This document shows positions 6,270-6,369 of a DNA stretch of 6,369 nucleotides, one piece after another. Within the stretch, counting starts at the first letter, position 1. The number at the start of each line of letters is the position of its first letter. The stretch is from Pedobacter sp. (GTDB taxonomy: Bacteria; Bacteroidota; Bacteroidia; Sphingobacteriales; Sphingobacteriaceae). The stretch lies in the NCBI GenBank assembly GCA_030149995.1, contig JASLGV010000242.1, positions 1-6,369 of the forward strand, in the 5' to 3' direction. The notes under the pieces are model-generated. The model was not told the DNA's origin and did not search any database. It worked only from the letters and a program-made list of their open reading frames with translations. The position numbers were made by a program, and so were the translations under genes.

Positions 6270-6369
6270 ATGAACACAGAAAAAACCGACCAAACAGTAC
6301 TCCTGGTAATGGACATCCAGGAAACGATGATGGGCTATTTACCCGATCCCGGGCCGCTATTGAACAAAG
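6270..6369 (+). CDS. Isochorismatase-type cysteine hydrolase, N-terminal fragment (runs off right edge)
   Basis: Only 33 codons are visible, beginning MNTEKTDQTVLLVMDIQETM. The strand VLLVMDIQ, with Asp15, is the first conserved motif of the isochorismatase-like cysteine hydrolase superfamily, where this Asp is part of the Asp-Lys-Cys triad; Lys and Cys would lie beyond the window. Members hydrolyse amides (nicotinamidase and similar) or isochorismate; the exact role cannot be told from this fragment. It lies 146 bp after the Crp/Fnr gene, leaving room for its own promoter, although I found no exact -7 element there. The upstream AT-rich leader contains no strong ribosome-binding site, as is common in this phylum. 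Confidence 0.75.
   Translation, partial: MNTEKTDQTVLLVMDIQETMMGYLPDPGPLLNK

Overview
The window looks like chromosomal DNA of a Bacteroidota bacterium, most likely Sphingobacteriaceae (Mucilaginibacter/Pedobacter-like). The reasons are AT-rich DNA, A-rich rather than strong Shine-Dalgarno leaders, matches to the Bacteroidota -7 promoter element TAnnTTTG, a membrane-anchored LytTR regulator, a Bacteroidota-type tyrosine recombinase, and a short Crp/Fnr regulator of the kind common in this phylum. The genus is an inference from remembered protein families, not from a search. Every gene I can support lies on the + strand.

Left part (1-2533): the 3' portion of a four-TM LytTR-domain regulator runs in from the left edge. 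After a 136-bp gap comes a complete GT-C fold glycosyltransferase (family 39 type), probably with its own promoter. Middle (2534-3033): there is no protein gene. This stretch holds a nested imperfect inverted repeat that can fold into a ~110-nt stem-loop, a perfect 16-bp palindrome, a tRNA-Asn(GTT) gene, and a near-textbook intrinsic terminator.

Accessory-looking part (3034-4365): 239 bp after the tRNA begins a tyrosine recombinase whose reading frame is intact except for one in-frame TAA at codon 43. It is most simply a recently broken integrase. A tRNA gene followed by an integrase resembles the end of an integrative element, but no second copy of the tRNA 3' end is visible here, so no element boundary can be drawn.

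Right part (4377-6369): a small hydrophobic ORF is followed by a compact two-gene unit. This unit is a short-chain dehydrogenase/reductase and, 21 bp later, a Crp/Fnr-family regulator. Inside the small ORF, just upstream of the dehydrogenase, lie a palindrome with Crp-like geometry and a perfect -7 element, suggesting that the regulator may control its own operon. The window ends in the first 33 codons of an isochorismatase-type cysteine hydrolase.

I see no CRISPR array, no defence or toxin-antitoxin cassette and no clearly new system. The observations most worth a check are the interrupted integrase beside tRNA-Asn, the putative autoregulatory site, and the structured DNA upstream of the tRNA.
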